Assembly: GCA_031290535.1 (NCBI GenBank)
Contig: JAITNI010000163.1
Location: 1-5,418, forward strand
DNA from: Zoogloeaceae bacterium
GTDB lineage: Bacteria > Pseudomonadota > Gammaproteobacteria > Burkholderiales > Rhodocyclaceae
Length of the DNA stretch: 5,418 nt
Reading direction: 5' to 3'
The notes beneath the pieces are model-generated. The model saw nothing but the letters and a program-made list of their open reading frames with translations, did not search any database and had not been told where the DNA came from. This document shows positions 1-5,418 of this stretch, one piece after another. Each line of letters starts with the position of its first letter. Position 1 is the first letter of the stretch. Made by a program: the position numbers and the translations under genes.

Positions 1-7
1 AATAATT

Positions 8-80
8 CCGTTCGCCCTGAGTTTGTCGAAGGACATTCCCTGCAAAAACAAGGGCTTCGACAGGGCTTCAGCCCGAACGG
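8..80. repeat. Imperfect palindromic intergenic repeat upstream of galU
   Basis: Two arms face each other. The outer 7 bp (8-14 with 74-80) and inner 8 bp (24-31 with 55-62) are perfect complements, and a 4-bp match (17-20 with 68-71) lies between them. The centre, about 33-54, is an unpaired A-rich loop. The core TTCGCCCTGAG-TTTGTCGAAGG resembles a dispersed intergenic element that I recall from many proteobacterial genomes; this comes from memory and was not searched. It could fold as a long hairpin at the end of an upstream transcript. There is no T-tract after it, so it is not a canonical intrinsic terminator. It contains no reading frame. Confidence 0.75.
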
Positions 81-93
81 TTGAAAGTGGTTC

Positions 94-115
94 AGAGTTT
101 CCTAAAGAAACCTCT
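94..115. repeat. Small inverted repeat in the galU leader
   Basis: AGAGTTTC (94-101) and GAAACCTCT (107-115) are complementary over 8 bp with one bulged C, around the 5-nt loop CTAAA. It lies about 90 nt before the galU start and just after a TTGAAA hexamer at 81-86 that resembles a sigma70 -35 box. No good -10 sits at the right distance, so I do not call a promoter. It could be an operator or a leader hairpin, or it may be chance. Confidence 0.35.
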
Positions 116-130
116 GGGACAAGTTTGCGG

Positions 131-151
131 CGGGAATATATCGGTTTCCCG
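131..151. repeat. Short palindrome around TATATC upstream of galU
   Basis: CGGGAA (131-136) and TTCCCG (146-151) are perfect 6-bp complements separated by 9 nt. The spacer begins TATATC (137-142), which matches 4 of 6 bases of a sigma70 -10 box. A GGGACA at 116-121 matches 4 of 6 of a -35 box but with a short 15-nt spacer. A palindrome over a possible -10 is a plausible repressor site. The support is weak and rests only on symmetry and position about 55 nt before galU. Confidence 0.3.
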
Positions 152-195
152 GCGCTTCAGGTATCCTCTCGCATTTGGCTTCCATGCCGTTGTTG

Positions 196-201
196 AAAGG
201 A
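196..201 (+). promoter_or_regulatory. Ribosome binding site that fixes the galU start
   Basis: AAAGGA lies 5 nt before the ATG at 207. The frame stays open upstream to a TTG at 81. However, no Shine-Dalgarno suits that codon, and GalU homology begins exactly at [10 protein letters not shown], so 207 is taken as the start. Confidence 0.8.
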
Positions 202-206
202 ACCCC

Positions 207-1082
207 ATGAAAAAAGTCCGCAAGGCCGTCTTTCCTGTTGCCGGACTCGGCACCCGCTTTTTGCCCGCCACCAAGGCCAGTCCCAAGGAAATGCTCACCG
301 TGGTGGACAAGCCCCTGATCCAGTATGCCGTGGAGGAAGCCATCGCGGCGGGCATTACCGATCTGATTTTTGTCACCGGGCGCAGCAAGCGCGCCATTGA
401 AGACCACTTCGACAAAGCCTTTGAGCTGGAAACGGAGCTGGAAAAAAAGGGCAAGACCCGGCTGCTGGATGTGGTTCGCAACATTTTGCCGAAGGGCGTC
501 AATTGCGTGTATATCCGCCAGTCGGAAGCCCTGGGGTTGGGCCACGCGGTGCTGTGCGCCCGTGAAGTGGTGGGCGATGAGCCGTTTGCCGTCGTGCTGG
601 CCGATGACCTTCTGGACGGCCAGCCCGCCGTGTTGAAGCAGATGACAGACGCTTTTGATTACTATCGCTGCTCCGTGCTCGCCGTGCAGGAAGTGCCGCA
701 GAACGAGACGCAGAATTACGGGATTGTGGCCGCCAAGCCGATTGGCGAGCGAGTCGAGCAGATCAGCGCCATTGTGGAAAAACCGCAGCCGGAAAAAGCG
801 CCCTCCAATCTGGCCGTGGTCGGGCGCTATATTCTGTCGCCGCGCATTTTTCATCATCTGGAACAGGGGCAGCCGGGCGCAGGGGGAGAGATTCAACTCA
901 CCGACGGCATCGCCGCCCTGCTCACGGAAGAACAGATTCTGGCCTATCGCTATCAGGGCACACGCTACGATTGCGGCTCCAAGCTGGGTTATCTGCAAGC
1001 CACGCTGGTGTTCGGCCAGCGCCACCCGGAGGTGGGCGCGGCATTTACTGACTATCTCAAAACCCTGAGGCAAGACAAATGA
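207..1082 (+). CDS. galU: UTP--glucose-1-phosphate uridylyltransferase (UDP-glucose pyrophosphorylase)
   Basis: Cytoplasmic enzyme that makes UDP-glucose and pyrophosphate from UTP and glucose-1-phosphate. It feeds lipopolysaccharide, exopolysaccharide and galactose metabolism. The product has 291 residues, normal for bacterial GalU. Seen in order: the nucleotide-binding signature [20 protein letters not shown] (9-28), VVDKP (32-36), [11 protein letters not shown] (105-115), the metal and sugar-nucleotide loop VLADDLL (130-136), IVEKP (189-193), VGRYIL (205-210), GGEIQLTD (226-233) and the C-terminal YDCGSKLGY (254-262). All expected motifs of the GalU-type nucleotidyltransferases are present, with no sign of damage. 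The start at 207 is chosen from the ribosome binding site and family length; an in-frame TTG at 81 would add 42 unrelated residues. It is the first gene of the run, and its TGA overlaps the hpt ATG. A close paralogue role (for example GalF-like) is less likely because the catalytic motifs are intact. Confidence 0.97.
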   Translation: MKKVRKAVFPVAGLGTRFLPATKASPKEMLTVVDKPLIQYAVEEAIAAGITDLIFVTGRSKRAIEDHFDKAFELETELEKKGKTRLLDVVRNILPKGVNCVYIRQSEALGLGHAVLCAREVVGDEPFAVVLADDLLDGQPAVLKQMTDAFDYYRCSVLAVQEVPQNETQNYGIVAAKPIGERVEQISAIVEKPQPEKAPSNLAVVGRYILSPRIFHHLEQGQPGAGGEIQLTDGIAALLTEEQILAYRYQGTRYDCGSKLGYLQATLVFGQRHPEVGAAFTDYLKTLRQDK

Positions 1083-1633
1083 ATCGTGAAGAAGCCTTGG
1101 CCGTGCTCGCCGACGCGGAGCTGATTCATTCCGCCGCCACGGTGCAGCGCGCTGTGGCCGATGTGGCGGCGCGCATCCGGGCCGAACTGGCGGATGCCAA
1201 TCCGGTGTTGCTGTGCGTGATGAGCGGCGCGGTGCCGTTCATGGGCCATCTCCTGACGCATCTGGATTTTCCGCTGGATTTCGATTACCTGCACGCCAGC
1301 CGCTATGGGGAAAAAACGCACGGGCAGGAGCGGCTGGTCTGGCGCAGCGGCCCCTGGATTTCCCTGCATGGACGCGCCGTGCTGGTGGTGGATGACATTC
1401 TGGATGAAGGCGTCACCCTCGCCGCCATTGGCGAGCGCGTCCGGCAAATGGGCGCGGCGCGGGTACTGACCGCCGTGTTTGCCGAAAAGGACACCGGCCG
1501 GGAAAAACCTGTCCGCGCCGATTTTGTCGGCCTCACCGTACCCAACCGTTTTGTGTTTGGATTTGGCATGGATATTTGCGGCGCATGGCGCAACCTGCCC
1601 GCCATTTACGCGAAAGGCTACCCCAAATCATGA
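1079..1633 (+). CDS. hpt: Hypoxanthine(-guanine) phosphoribosyltransferase
   Basis: Purine salvage enzyme that transfers the phosphoribosyl group of PRPP to hypoxanthine (and usually guanine), giving IMP or GMP in the cytoplasm. The 184-residue product has the type I phosphoribosyltransferase PRPP loop [14 protein letters not shown] (101-114) with the Asp pair 105-106. It also has an early loop CVMSGAVPF (46-54), the flexible-loop SRYGEKT (74-80), the base-contacting Lys in AEKDTG (135-140) and a C-terminal hood [17 protein letters not shown] (158-174). In family members with known structure the Asp in that hood (here 165) and the Lys contact the purine. The hood reads [10 protein letters not shown] where classical Hpt has a DxxExYRNLP-like string, so the copy is somewhat divergent. 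TGAGG at 1066-1070 is a fair Shine-Dalgarno. The start overlaps the galU stop and the stop overlaps the methyltransferase start (both ATGA), suggesting translational coupling. The downstream phosphorylase probably supplies its hypoxanthine. Confidence 0.93.
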   Translation: MNREEALAVLADAELIHSAATVQRAVADVAARIRAELADANPVLLCVMSGAVPFMGHLLTHLDFPLDFDYLHASRYGEKTHGQERLVWRSGPWISLHGRAVLVVDDILDEGVTLAAIGERVRQMGAARVLTAVFAEKDTGREKPVRADFVGLTVPNRFVFGFGMDICGAWRNLPAIYAKGYPKS

Positions 1634-2400
1634 GTTCGCGGCACGAGACGCTGTTTCAGGCAAAACCCTACGATCTGGACGCCTTTCTCGCCTATTGGGA
1701 AACGGAGGGCGCAGGTTACGCCCGGCGCGGCGATTACGACTGGATGGCGGAGCGCCTTGCCCAATCCGGCGCAACGCGGGTGCTGGAAATCGGTTGCGGC
1801 GTTGGCTTTGGCACGGCCACCCTGTTGGCGCGAGGATTTTCCGTGCTGGCGCTGGATGTTTTGCCGCCCTGTCTGGAAGCCGCCCGTCAAAAAGTCGCGG
1901 CAGAGGCAAAAGTCACCTTTCTTGCCGCTAATCTGGCGGAACTGGCCGTCCCAGACCATCCGCCCGCCGCCTTGCGGTCGATTCTCGACTTTCAGCCGCA
2001 AGCCGTGCTGTGCTGGCTGATGGGCGCGCCACAGGACATGACGCGCGCGCCGGACAAGGAAGCCAGCGCCGCCGTCGCCGCCTACCGTGAACAAATGCAT
2101 CGGCATGTCGCCCAACTGGCTGCCCGCCTGCCGGAAGTCGCCGCCGTGCATCTGGTCGATCGTACCGTGATTCCCTGGCAGGCAAAAGACCTGGGGCGCG
2201 ATACGCTGGTGCGCTATCATCTCTTCAAAACCTTTGTCGATTTGCCTTTCGAGGCCGTGCGCCAGGACGCGCAATATCGCAAGCTGGAAGGCGACGCCCT
2301 GGCAGAAGACCTCGCGCAATTGCGCCGTTCCCACCCCGCCCTGAAAAGCGCCACGCCCACGCTGGCCTCGCTTTTGGCGCGGCGGCGCGAAACTTCCTAG
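1630..2400 (+). CDS. Class I SAM-dependent methyltransferase, substrate unknown
   Basis: Predicted soluble methyltransferase of 256 residues. The Rossmann-fold SAM site is clear: motif I VLEIGCGVGFG (51-61), then the acidic end of strand 2 in LALDV (73-77), followed by a helix EAARQKVAAEA and NLAEL (about 99-103) near the usual adenine-contact region. The first 40 residues are rich in aromatics (PYDLDAFLAYW, GDYDW) and may form a lid. The second half (about 105-256) has no signature that I can tie to a target. I see no NPPY-type motif of amino or nucleic-acid methyltransferases, so DNA or RNA modification is not indicated. The ATG at 1630 is preferred to an in-frame ATG at 1576 because it gives the ATGA overlap with hpt and the homologous-looking region starts after it. 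Its place between hpt and a methylthio-nucleoside phosphorylase suggests a link to purine or SAM metabolism, but that is inference from neighbours only. Confidence 0.85.
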   Translation: MSSRHETLFQAKPYDLDAFLAYWETEGAGYARRGDYDWMAERLAQSGATRVLEIGCGVGFGTATLLARGFSVLALDVLPPCLEAARQKVAAEAKVTFLAANLAELAVPDHPPAALRSILDFQPQAVLCWLMGAPQDMTRAPDKEASAAVAAYREQMHRHVAQLAARLPEVAAVHLVDRTVIPWQAKDLGRDTLVRYHLFKTFVDLPFEAVRQDAQYRKLEGDALAEDLAQLRRSHPALKSATPTLASLLARRRETS

Positions 2401-2404
2401 GAGA
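2399..2404 (+). promoter_or_regulatory. Strong Shine-Dalgarno for the phosphorylase gene
   Basis: AGGAGA spans the TAG stop of the methyltransferase and lies 8 nt before the ATG at 2413. It decides for 2413 over another ATG at 2405, which is too close and is out of frame with the phosphorylase. It is the best ribosome binding site in the window, so this gene may be translated more strongly than the coupled genes before it. Confidence 0.8.
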
Positions 2405-2412
2405 ATGCTTTT

Positions 2413-3210
2413 ATGCTGGCAATCATTGGCGGCAGTGGCCTCACCCAACTGTCCAATCTGGACGTCTCGCGCCGGGAGGTCGCCCGCACGCCCTATGGCG
2501 AGCCTTCCGGGGCGCTCACCTTTGGCAGTCTCTGCGGCCACGACGCTATTTTTCTGGCGCGGCACGGCTACGGCCACGCCATTCCGCCGCACCTCGTCAA
2601 TTACCGGGCGAACCTCTGGGCGCTGAAGGAATACGGCGCGAAGCGCATTGTCTCGGTGGCTTCCGTGGGCGGCATCCGCGCCGATCTCGCGCCCGGCGAC
2701 ATTGTGATTCCGCATCAGATTCTTGACTATACCTGGGGCCGCAAATCCACCTATTTTGACGGCAATGGCGCGCCCGTGGTGCATGTGGATTTCACCCACC
2801 CCTATGACAAAGAGTTGCGCGCAAAACTTGTCCGGGCGGCGACGGCGGCAGGCATCCAGATTCGGGAAGGCGGCGTGTATGCGGTAACGCAGGGGCCGCG
2901 TCTGGAAACAGCGATGGAAATCGACCGGTTTGAGCGCGACGGGGCTGATGTAATCGGCATGACGGGAATGCCGGAGACCGTACTGGCCCGCGAACTGGAT
3001 ATTCCCTATGCGGCCATCAATCTGATCGCCAACCACGCTGCCGGACGTGGAGAAAGCGCCGCCGGCATTCGCTTTGAGCGGCTGGAAGAAGTGTTGCAGG
3101 AAGCGATGGGCAGAGTCCGGGCGGTGATTGAGCATCTGGTGGCAGACAAGGAAGGCGGAGAAGGCATTTTCATGGCCCAATCAGGGCATGGAGTCAAAAA
3201 TGAAACGTAA
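2413..3210 (+). CDS. mtnP: S-methyl-5'-thioinosine phosphorylase (MTAP/PNP family)
   Basis: Phosphorolyses a purine nucleoside. By residue choice the substrate is probably 5'-methylthioinosine, giving hypoxanthine and 5-methylthioribose-1-phosphate. The 265-residue protein shows the MTAP/PNP-2 family hallmarks: phosphate loop GGSG (6-9), RHG (50-52), IPPH (57-60), NYRAN (63-67), VGGIR (85-89), PGDIVIPHQ (94-102), TQGPRLET (159-166) and IGMTGMPE (181-188). Human MTA phosphorylase, adenine-specific, has two Asp residues in its TDYDCW string. Here the aligned string is ANHAAG (206-211), so the first Asp is Asn-207 and the second is Ala-209. An Asn at that place is the 6-oxopurine choice of PNPs and of Pseudomonas methylthioinosine phosphorylase. 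General inosine/guanosine phosphorylase activity is the main alternative. The symbol mtnP is the pipeline name for the family and does not settle the substrate. About 20 C-terminal residues (from 244) look like a non-conserved tail, and its last codons overlap the next gene by 11 nt. Hpt, two genes upstream, would recycle the released hypoxanthine. Confidence 0.9.
   Translation: MLAIIGGSGLTQLSNLDVSRREVARTPYGEPSGALTFGSLCGHDAIFLARHGYGHAIPPHLVNYRANLWALKEYGAKRIVSVASVGGIRADLAPGDIVIPHQILDYTWGRKSTYFDGNGAPVVHVDFTHPYDKELRAKLVRAATAAGIQIREGGVYAVTQGPRLETAMEIDRFERDGADVIGMTGMPETVLARELDIPYAAINLIANHAAGRGESAAGIRFERLEEVLQEAMGRVRAVIEHLVADKEGGEGIFMAQSGHGVKNET
3190..3193 (+). promoter_or_regulatory. Ribosome binding site that fixes the start of the last gene
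   Basis: GGAG lies 6 nt before the ATG at 3200. In-frame alternatives at 3128 (ATG) and 3188 (ATG) lack suitable spacing and would put polar residues ahead of the export signal. Starting at 3200 gives a normal KRK-plus-hydrophobic N-terminus. The site lies inside the end of the phosphorylase gene. Confidence 0.65.
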
Positions 3211-5260
3211 GATATTGTTTTTATTGTTGATTTTACTTTTAGCGGTTCCGGTGTTGGGAACGCTCATTCTGGGAACGCAGGCGGACGAGGTGGCGCATGA
3301 CCGTCCCTGGCGCAACCGGATGCTGGGCTGGTTTGGCAAAGACCCCGCCGAGCCGACGCCGGAAAAAATGCGCGACGCGGTCTTGAAAGAGATAGAAATC
3401 AACCGGCAGGAAGCAGGAGGAAAGCCGCTTGCCCTTGCCAGTGGCGCGGAGGCGGCCAGCGCGGATACGCCCTGCGTAAAACTGCCGACGCCGGGGCATG
3501 ACCTGTTGGGCGAGCAGGGCGTCGCCTTTCGGGAAGTTCCGGGGCAATCGGTGCGAATATTGCCTTTGCAGGAGGCGGGGCGCAGCAGGGTGCGGGGATT
3601 TGACCGCCTGCTGGCCCAGTTTGATTTTTTAGCCGGAATTGATTTTTTCGCCCGGACAGAAACCCCGTTTTTCCTCGCGCCCGGACAGACGGTTCCCGCC
3701 CTGCGTTACGCGCTGACGCCCAAAGGCTATGCCAATCTGCTGCCCGGTTCGGATTGCCTGAATATTGGCCAGCGGGAATTCGACGGGATTGAGCGGATTA
3801 CGCGCACAGAAGAAAAAACAGGCAATTTGCGGGTCTATGAAGTGCGCTATCGCGCCCGCGTCAAACTGGCGGAATGGAGCAAAACGACCGAGGCGTTACA
3901 GGCGTTTCCTGAAATTCTGGCCGCGCAGGAAGATCATTTGCGCCTCGTCAAGGTCTTGCAAGGCCCGGAAGGCTGGATTCCCATCAGCGAGCACATGCGG
4001 GCGGCGCGGGGAAAACAGGCGGCTCTGGCGCTGGAAAGCGGCGACGCCGGAGAGAACGCCACGGCGCGACACTTGCAGGAGATGGCGGGCGAGAGGCCGG
4101 AAATACCGTCGCATGAAACCCTCCACAATATGCTGATGTCCCCCTATACGGAACATGGCCGGGTGATGGATTTGCAAACCGCCTGCTTTCCCTTGTCGCC
4201 CGGATATCGTCTGGATGACGATGACGCGCCGGAGGAAAACAGAGCGGCGCTCCGCGATGACAGCCCGCTGTCGCTTTCCTTTTTCGATGTCAAAAAACGG
4301 TCGGAAGAGGAAACCGGGGCGCTGAAAAACCGGCTGCATCTTCTGGAGGCGCTGCGACAGGCGGGGTTTGCGGAAAGCGAAATCTTCCAGAAGCAAATAC
4401 CCGTCTCAACGCCTGCGGGACTGGTGGGCGGACAACGCGCCGGAGTGCGGTACACCTTTTTGCCGGAGCAGGTCAAAATCCTGGGTCTGGATACGGAGCG
4501 AAGCTGTGTGCCGCTTGGCAAGGCCAGGTTCAGTATGCTGTCGGTAACGCCGCAAGGACTGACGGATTTTCTGGCAGTGGCCTGGGGAAAGATAGAATCC
4601 CCCTCGGAAGAAGCCCGCCAACTGGCGCAGACGCTGCCCGCGCTCAAAGTGGCGCTGGAAGAAGGCTATCCGGTACACGCCACCATCCGGTTGTCGAAAG
4701 AAGGGGGCAAGCCGTTCTGGAAAATTGCAGACAATGCCAGAATTTTGTTCCCGGAACTCCATTATGCGGAGTTTCCCGATCCCCTGCGTCTGGCATTACC
4801 CTCCCTGTTTGAAGCCGCGCCTGACGCCGAGGCCCTTCTGGCGGCGGCCAACGCGGCGAGAATGTCCGCCGGATTGCCGTCCCTGCCGGATGGGCGCGTG
4901 GGGCTGACGATGGCGCTTTCGCAAAAACTGGTGCGGCGGGCGAACAATGCCGATATTGACGCCTGGACGCAGACCCGGCTGGCGGCCTCGCATCGGCCAA
5001 AAGGCAACGGGGCGTTGCAGATGAACGCACAAACCCTCATGGAAGAAGCGTCCATGCTTCGTAACGCCATCCAGACGGGCAGCGCTTACGTGGTGTTGAA
5101 GCCCTTCCATTATCCGGCAGGTTTGCAGGGAACAGAAAGCGCCCTTTTCCTCGTGCCGCAAGGCGTCGCCAAACCACTGGGGAACGCGGGGCAGTCCAGC
5201 ATCATGGATTTCAATACCCTGACAGTCTGTAGCGTCCGGTGCAGCGACGCGGGACGGTAG
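3200..5260 (+). CDS. Exported or membrane-anchored protein with tandem divergent repeats, unknown function
   Basis: I do not recognise this 686-residue protein. The N-terminus (KRK at 2-4, then a hydrophobic stretch 5-25) is a signal peptide, possibly cut near TQA-D (26-29), or an uncleaved membrane anchor. There is no lipobox Cys, so it is not a lipoprotein. The remainder would be periplasmic. By eye it contains a repeated unit: copy 1 from Cys-92 to Trp-259, copy 2 from Cys-329 to Trp-507, and a third partial copy from about 613 to 676. Shared landmarks of the full copies are CxxL near the start (CVKLP / CFPLS), a leucine-rich helix (LLAQFDFL / LLEALRQA), an RY-x-x-x-P strand (169-174 / 417-422), a second Cys-x-x-x-G (186-190 / 436-440), a Phe/Leu-Pro helix (236-240 / 479-483) and a closing Trp. 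An acidic DDDD lies at 339-342. The region at about 540-600 is Ala-rich and probably helical. The last residues CSVRCSDAGR look unlike the rest. No enzyme motif is visible. It starts 11 nt inside the phosphorylase gene, which implies cotranscription, but a shared function is not evident. Confidence 0.8.
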   Translation: MKRKILFLLLILLLAVPVLGTLILGTQADEVAHDRPWRNRMLGWFGKDPAEPTPEKMRDAVLKEIEINRQEAGGKPLALASGAEAASADTPCVKLPTPGHDLLGEQGVAFREVPGQSVRILPLQEAGRSRVRGFDRLLAQFDFLAGIDFFARTETPFFLAPGQTVPALRYALTPKGYANLLPGSDCLNIGQREFDGIERITRTEEKTGNLRVYEVRYRARVKLAEWSKTTEALQAFPEILAAQEDHLRLVKVLQGPEGWIPISEHMRAARGKQAALALESGDAGENATARHLQEMAGERPEIPSHETLHNMLMSPYTEHGRVMDLQTACFPLSPGYRLDDDDAPEENRAALRDDSPLSLSFFDVKKRSEEETGALKNRLHLLEALRQAGFAESEIFQKQIPVSTPAGLVGGQRAGVRYTFLPEQVKILGLDTERSCVPLGKARFSMLSVTPQGLTDFLAVAWGKIESPSEEARQLAQTLPALKVALEEGYPVHATIRLSKEGGKPFWKIADNARILFPELHYAEFPDPLRLALPSLFEAAPDAEALLAAANAARMSAGLPSLPDGRVGLTMALSQKLVRRANNADIDAWTQTRLAASHRPKGNGALQMNAQTLMEEASMLRNAIQTGSAYVVLKPFHYPAGLQGTESALFLVPQGVAKPLGNAGQSSIMDFNTLTVCSVRCSDAGR

Positions 5261-5365
5261 GAAAGTCTGAACAAATTGTCGCCATTGCTGCGAGAACAGG
5301 AATCCATCAGGGCAATCGCATCAATGCCACCAGCATTAAAGAACCCCGGCCGCCGCGAGATTTTT
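5261..5365. other. Non-coding stretch after the last gene
   Basis: I see no gene, tRNA or convincing terminator here. A GC-rich run at 5345-5358 is followed by TTTTT (5361-5365), but the GC-rich part does not form a stem with a workable loop. Reading on from the last gene in the other two frames meets stops quickly, so it is not an obvious continuation of that gene. Confidence 0.6.
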
Positions 5366-5413
5366 CCTTCTTCCTTTGCGGGAGAAGGTGCCGAAAGTCG
5401 GATGAGGGGGGGC
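5366..5413. repeat. Dispersed-type palindromic intergenic element (two hairpins)
   Basis: The first stem pairs CCTTCTTCC (5366-5374) with GGGAGAAGG (5380-5388): 9 bp including one G.U wobble and a 5-nt loop. A second short stem, CCGA (5391-5394) with TCGG (5398-5401), follows, then GATGAGGGGGG. Read on the - strand it gives the familiar CCCTCATCC...CACCTTCTCCC string that I recall as a very common intergenic repeat of proteobacteria (from memory, not searched). No T-tract follows on either strand, so any transcript-end role would be as a 3' stabilising structure and not as an intrinsic terminator. The element may continue past the window edge. Confidence 0.7.
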
Positions 5414-5418
5414 AGAAG

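Noticed and set aside
81..206. Extended galU start at TTG 81 adding 42 residues
   Set aside because: No suitable ribosome binding site at 81, and part of the extension would lie against the palindromic repeat. GalU conservation begins at the ATG at 207, which has AAAGGA 5 nt upstream.
102..1073. 323-codon open frame on the - strand opposite galU
   Set aside because: Antisense shadow of galU; the composition is typical of a reversed GC-rich gene and nothing in it resembles a protein domain.
1576..1629. Upstream start for the methyltransferase, adding 18 residues
   Set aside because: The extension lies inside hpt, reads [15 protein letters not shown] Arg-rich sequence, and lacks the ATGA coupling that the start at 1630 has.
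1618..3180. 520-codon open frame on the - strand across the methyltransferase and phosphorylase genes
   Set aside because: It is the antisense shadow of two well-supported genes in GC-rich DNA. Its translation is low-complexity in character (His, Gln, Arg and Gly rich) with no recognisable motif.
5344..5365. Intrinsic terminator made of the GC-rich run plus TTTTT
   Set aside because: The GC-rich bases do not form a stem with a loop of at least 3 nt next to the T-tract, and the T-tract is separated by GAGA.
5366..5401. Rho-independent terminator at the 3' palindrome
   Set aside because: The stem is good but no T-tract follows on either strand; the five T residues on the + strand precede the stem. 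It is better described as a dispersed repeat.
1..5418. CRISPR array, insertion sequence, tRNA or phage gene
   Set aside because: No regularly spaced direct repeats, no transposase or integrase motifs and no cloverleaf-like sequence were found. The window is a chromosomal housekeeping and salvage run with intergenic repeats.

Overview
The window carries one compact run of five genes, all on the + strand, from a moderately GC-rich proteobacterium. The pairing of a GalU-type UDP-glucose pyrophosphorylase, a hypoxanthine phosphoribosyltransferase and a methylthioinosine-type phosphorylase, plus the kinds of intergenic repeats at both ends, suggests a beta- or gammaproteobacterium. I favour a betaproteobacterium, but that is inference and not a confident identification.

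Layout. Positions 1-206 are non-coding: an imperfect palindrome of a dispersed-repeat type (8-80), then two small inverted repeats (94-115 and 131-151) in the leader of the first gene. The genes follow almost without gaps: galU (207-1082), hpt (1079-1633, 4-nt ATGA overlap), a class I SAM-dependent methyltransferase of unknown substrate (1630-2400, 4-nt ATGA overlap), an MTA/MTI phosphorylase-family gene (2413-3210, 12-nt gap with a strong Shine-Dalgarno) and a 686-residue exported or membrane-anchored protein that I do not recognise (3200-5260, 11-nt overlap). Positions 5261-5418 hold no gene but end in a second dispersed-type palindromic element (5366-5413).

How the genes fit together. The phosphorylase has Asn-207 and Ala-209 where the adenine-specific MTA phosphorylases have two Asp residues. 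This points to a 6-oxopurine substrate such as 5'-methylthioinosine, giving hypoxanthine and 5-methylthioribose-1-phosphate. Hpt from the same operon would convert that hypoxanthine to IMP. The cluster therefore reads as a salvage module for the methylthioadenosine by-product of polyamine or homoserine-lactone synthesis, provided an MTA deaminase is encoded elsewhere. GalU makes UDP-glucose for envelope polysaccharides and has no obvious metabolic link to the rest.

The least ordinary item is the last gene. By eye, its product contains two full copies and one partial copy of a divergent domain, each full copy with two conserved Cys and a closing Trp. The third copy breaks off at the C-terminus, just before the repeat-bearing non-coding tail.
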